Assembly: GCA_025084515.1 (NCBI GenBank)
Contig: JAJAGP010000777.1
Span: 232,912 to 296,911, forward strand
Direction of reading: 5' to 3'
Source of the DNA: Ancistrus triradiatus
Taxonomy: Eukaryota > Chordata > Actinopteri > Siluriformes > Loricariidae
Length of the DNA stretch: 64,000 nt
Position 1 is the first letter of the stretch, and every line of letters starts with the position of its first letter. This document shows, in pieces, positions 62,690 to 64,000 of the stretch. Below the pieces are notes generated by a model that was not told the DNA's origin, searched no databases, and saw only the letters and a list, made by a program, of their open reading frames with translations. The position numbers and the translations under genes are program-made.

Positions 62690-63410
62690 GCTACGCAGAG
62701 AATATGATACAAAATAAGAGTATAATAAAATAGAGAATATAAAACAATAGCATACACGTCCGATCAACGTCCGTTTGGTCCTAAGAATTATAATAGGAAA
62801 TAAACATCAGCCGTGTATCTTATTCATATCTGAATGGCAGAAAACAGTACGACCAAATATTTGCGACGCCTGCTCACAGAAAAAGGAATCACAGTTTTGA
62901 TGGCCAAAACCACATGGTATCATTCCTCTCTTGTTTTGGGTTTCAATAAGTGTTTCATAAGTGATTCAAATTTTATAAAAGATACAACGATAAGAGTTAC
63001 TGTATAGCACAGTACAGTTTTAATTCAGTATGATTATAAAACTATAGAATATAAAACAATAGTATATATAAAATACATAATGATGATGATGATGATAATA
63101 ATAATAATAATAATAATAATTAGAAAACATAAACCAATAGAATATAATACAATAGTACACAATTTATGATTGATAAAATATCAAAAATGATAAAATAGAG
63201 AATATAAAATCTAGAATATAAAGCTGTAGTGTATATATAATAAAATAATAATTATAATAAAATGGAGAATATGAAACTATACACTATAAAACAATAGTGC
63301 ATATATAAAATACATAATAATAAAATAGAGAATATAAAACTAGATTATAAAACAACAGTACAGTATTTATAATACATAAAATATTAAATTATAGAATATA
63401 AAAGTCAAGT
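62690..63410. repeat. AT-rich degenerate tandem repeat
   Basis: Recurring 'aaaatagagaatataaaac' and 'caatagtatatataaaatac' segments, irregularly spaced, with a (TAA)n/(GAT)n microsatellite in the middle. Confidence 0.7.
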
Positions 63411-63565
63411 CAAGTCAAATTTATTTATATAGCGCTTTTTACAACACAGCATTGTCTCAAAGCAACTTTACAAATATATTAGATCAAAACCCTAGTTGAG
63501 CAAGCCTGAGGCAACAGTGGCAAGGAAAAACTCCCCAAACCTTATAGGAAGAAACCTTGGGAGGA
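63397..63565 (+). repeat. Dispersed repeat, best-preserved copy in the window
   Basis: 'atttatttatatagcgctttt', 'acagcattgtctcaaagcaac', 'gagcaagcctgaggcaacag', 'gcaaggaaaaactccccaaa', 'gaagaaaccttgggagga': full order of the blocks seen as fragments elsewhere. Confidence 0.7.
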
Positions 63566-64000
63566 TAGACTAAGATGATTTGAACTAATGAAAATAGAGA
63601 ATAAGATCTATAGCATATAAGGTTATGATTGAATGAGTTTGAATGAACAGGCAGTCCAAGTGGAAGAGTTACTGTAGTTTTGTGTGTCCCGGAGGTTATT
63701 ACCCTCTGATGGGTACTGAGTAATGGTATGAGGACTGGAACAGAGAGAGTCACCAGAGGATTACAGTACGTTCAGCAGATGAGTAGAAAATGCAGTGTTG
63801 TCAGCTGTATCACTGGATCTAAGGACTTCATCCTCAAGTCGCTGGGGGCAGTGAGGAGAGGCGGTGTTGTCCTTGCAGCGATGAAACCGTGAGCTACATC
63901 ATTATCCATCTTGGAAATAGAGAAACACAAAAATGTGTTAAAAACATGATATTAAGTAAACATTCATTGTAAAACGTCAAATATTGTTTTAAGGCTCCCC

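Larger units (their letters stand above)
62403..64000. other. AT-rich repetitive end of window
   Basis: Dispersed-repeat fragments at about 62540-62630 and 63397-63565; between them an AT-rich array-like block (about 62690-63410) of ataaaatagagaatataaaac motifs and a (TAA)n run at about 63083-63121. No gene seen. Confidence 0.6.

Overview
This is vertebrate nuclear DNA, most likely from a teleost fish. It has long introns with GT-AG borders, little coding sequence, and many DNA transposons of fish type (Tc1-like, hAT-like), tRNA-like SINE fragments and two RTE-like LINEs. I cannot name the species. Reading exon by exon recovers three extracellular-matrix genes in the order MFGE8 (+), HAPLN3 (+), ACAN (-). 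This is the order and orientation I know for the human 15q26 cluster.

Layout: (1) 1-17213, the 3' part of MFGE8 (lactadherin): two near-identical RGD-containing EGF exons, a third EGF exon and two F5/8C (discoidin) domains of three exons each. The signal peptide and any earlier exons lie left of the window. (2) 17214-22276, an intergenic region with a MITE, a non-repetitive island and an almost complete Tc1 element. (3) 22277-31038, HAPLN3: signal peptide, Ig-V and two Link domains. Intron 4 is 7.3 kb and is filled by a 32-33 bp minisatellite split by a 3.2 kb LINE. (4) 31039-35405, the convergent intergenic region. (5) 56012 down to 35406, the whole coding region of aggrecan on the minus strand: signal peptide, G1 (Ig + 2 Link), interglobular domain, G2 (2 Link), a short KS-like exon, one large chondroitin-sulfate exon, two EGFs, C-type lectin, CCP and a basic tail. 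Exon lengths sum to a whole number of codons (about 1485 aa) if the damaged exon at 47074-47254 is counted at its expected 175 bp. (6) 56020-64000, the region upstream of ACAN exon 2, repeats and AT-rich DNA; ACAN exon 1 and its promoter were not identified.

How they work together (family knowledge): aggrecan G1 and a link protein such as HAPLN3 bind hyaluronan jointly and stabilise the proteoglycan aggregate of cartilage and other matrices. MFGE8 bridges RGD-binding integrins on cells to phosphatidylserine membranes or matrix.

Most notable: a tandem duplication of the RGD-EGF exon in MFGE8, both copies open, in phase and differing mainly at synonymous sites; a higher-order minisatellite in HAPLN3; a 27-bp coding repeat in ACAN in which every unit carries an acidic-x-SGxG glycosaminoglycan motif; and about 45.0-51.1 kb of poor-quality sequence (spurious indels, homopolymers, a GC-rich block) that damages one ACAN exon. 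HAPLN3 also has an apparent one-base frameshift in its Ig exon. No previously unknown gene system is convincingly visible; the novelty is in gene architecture and repeat structure.
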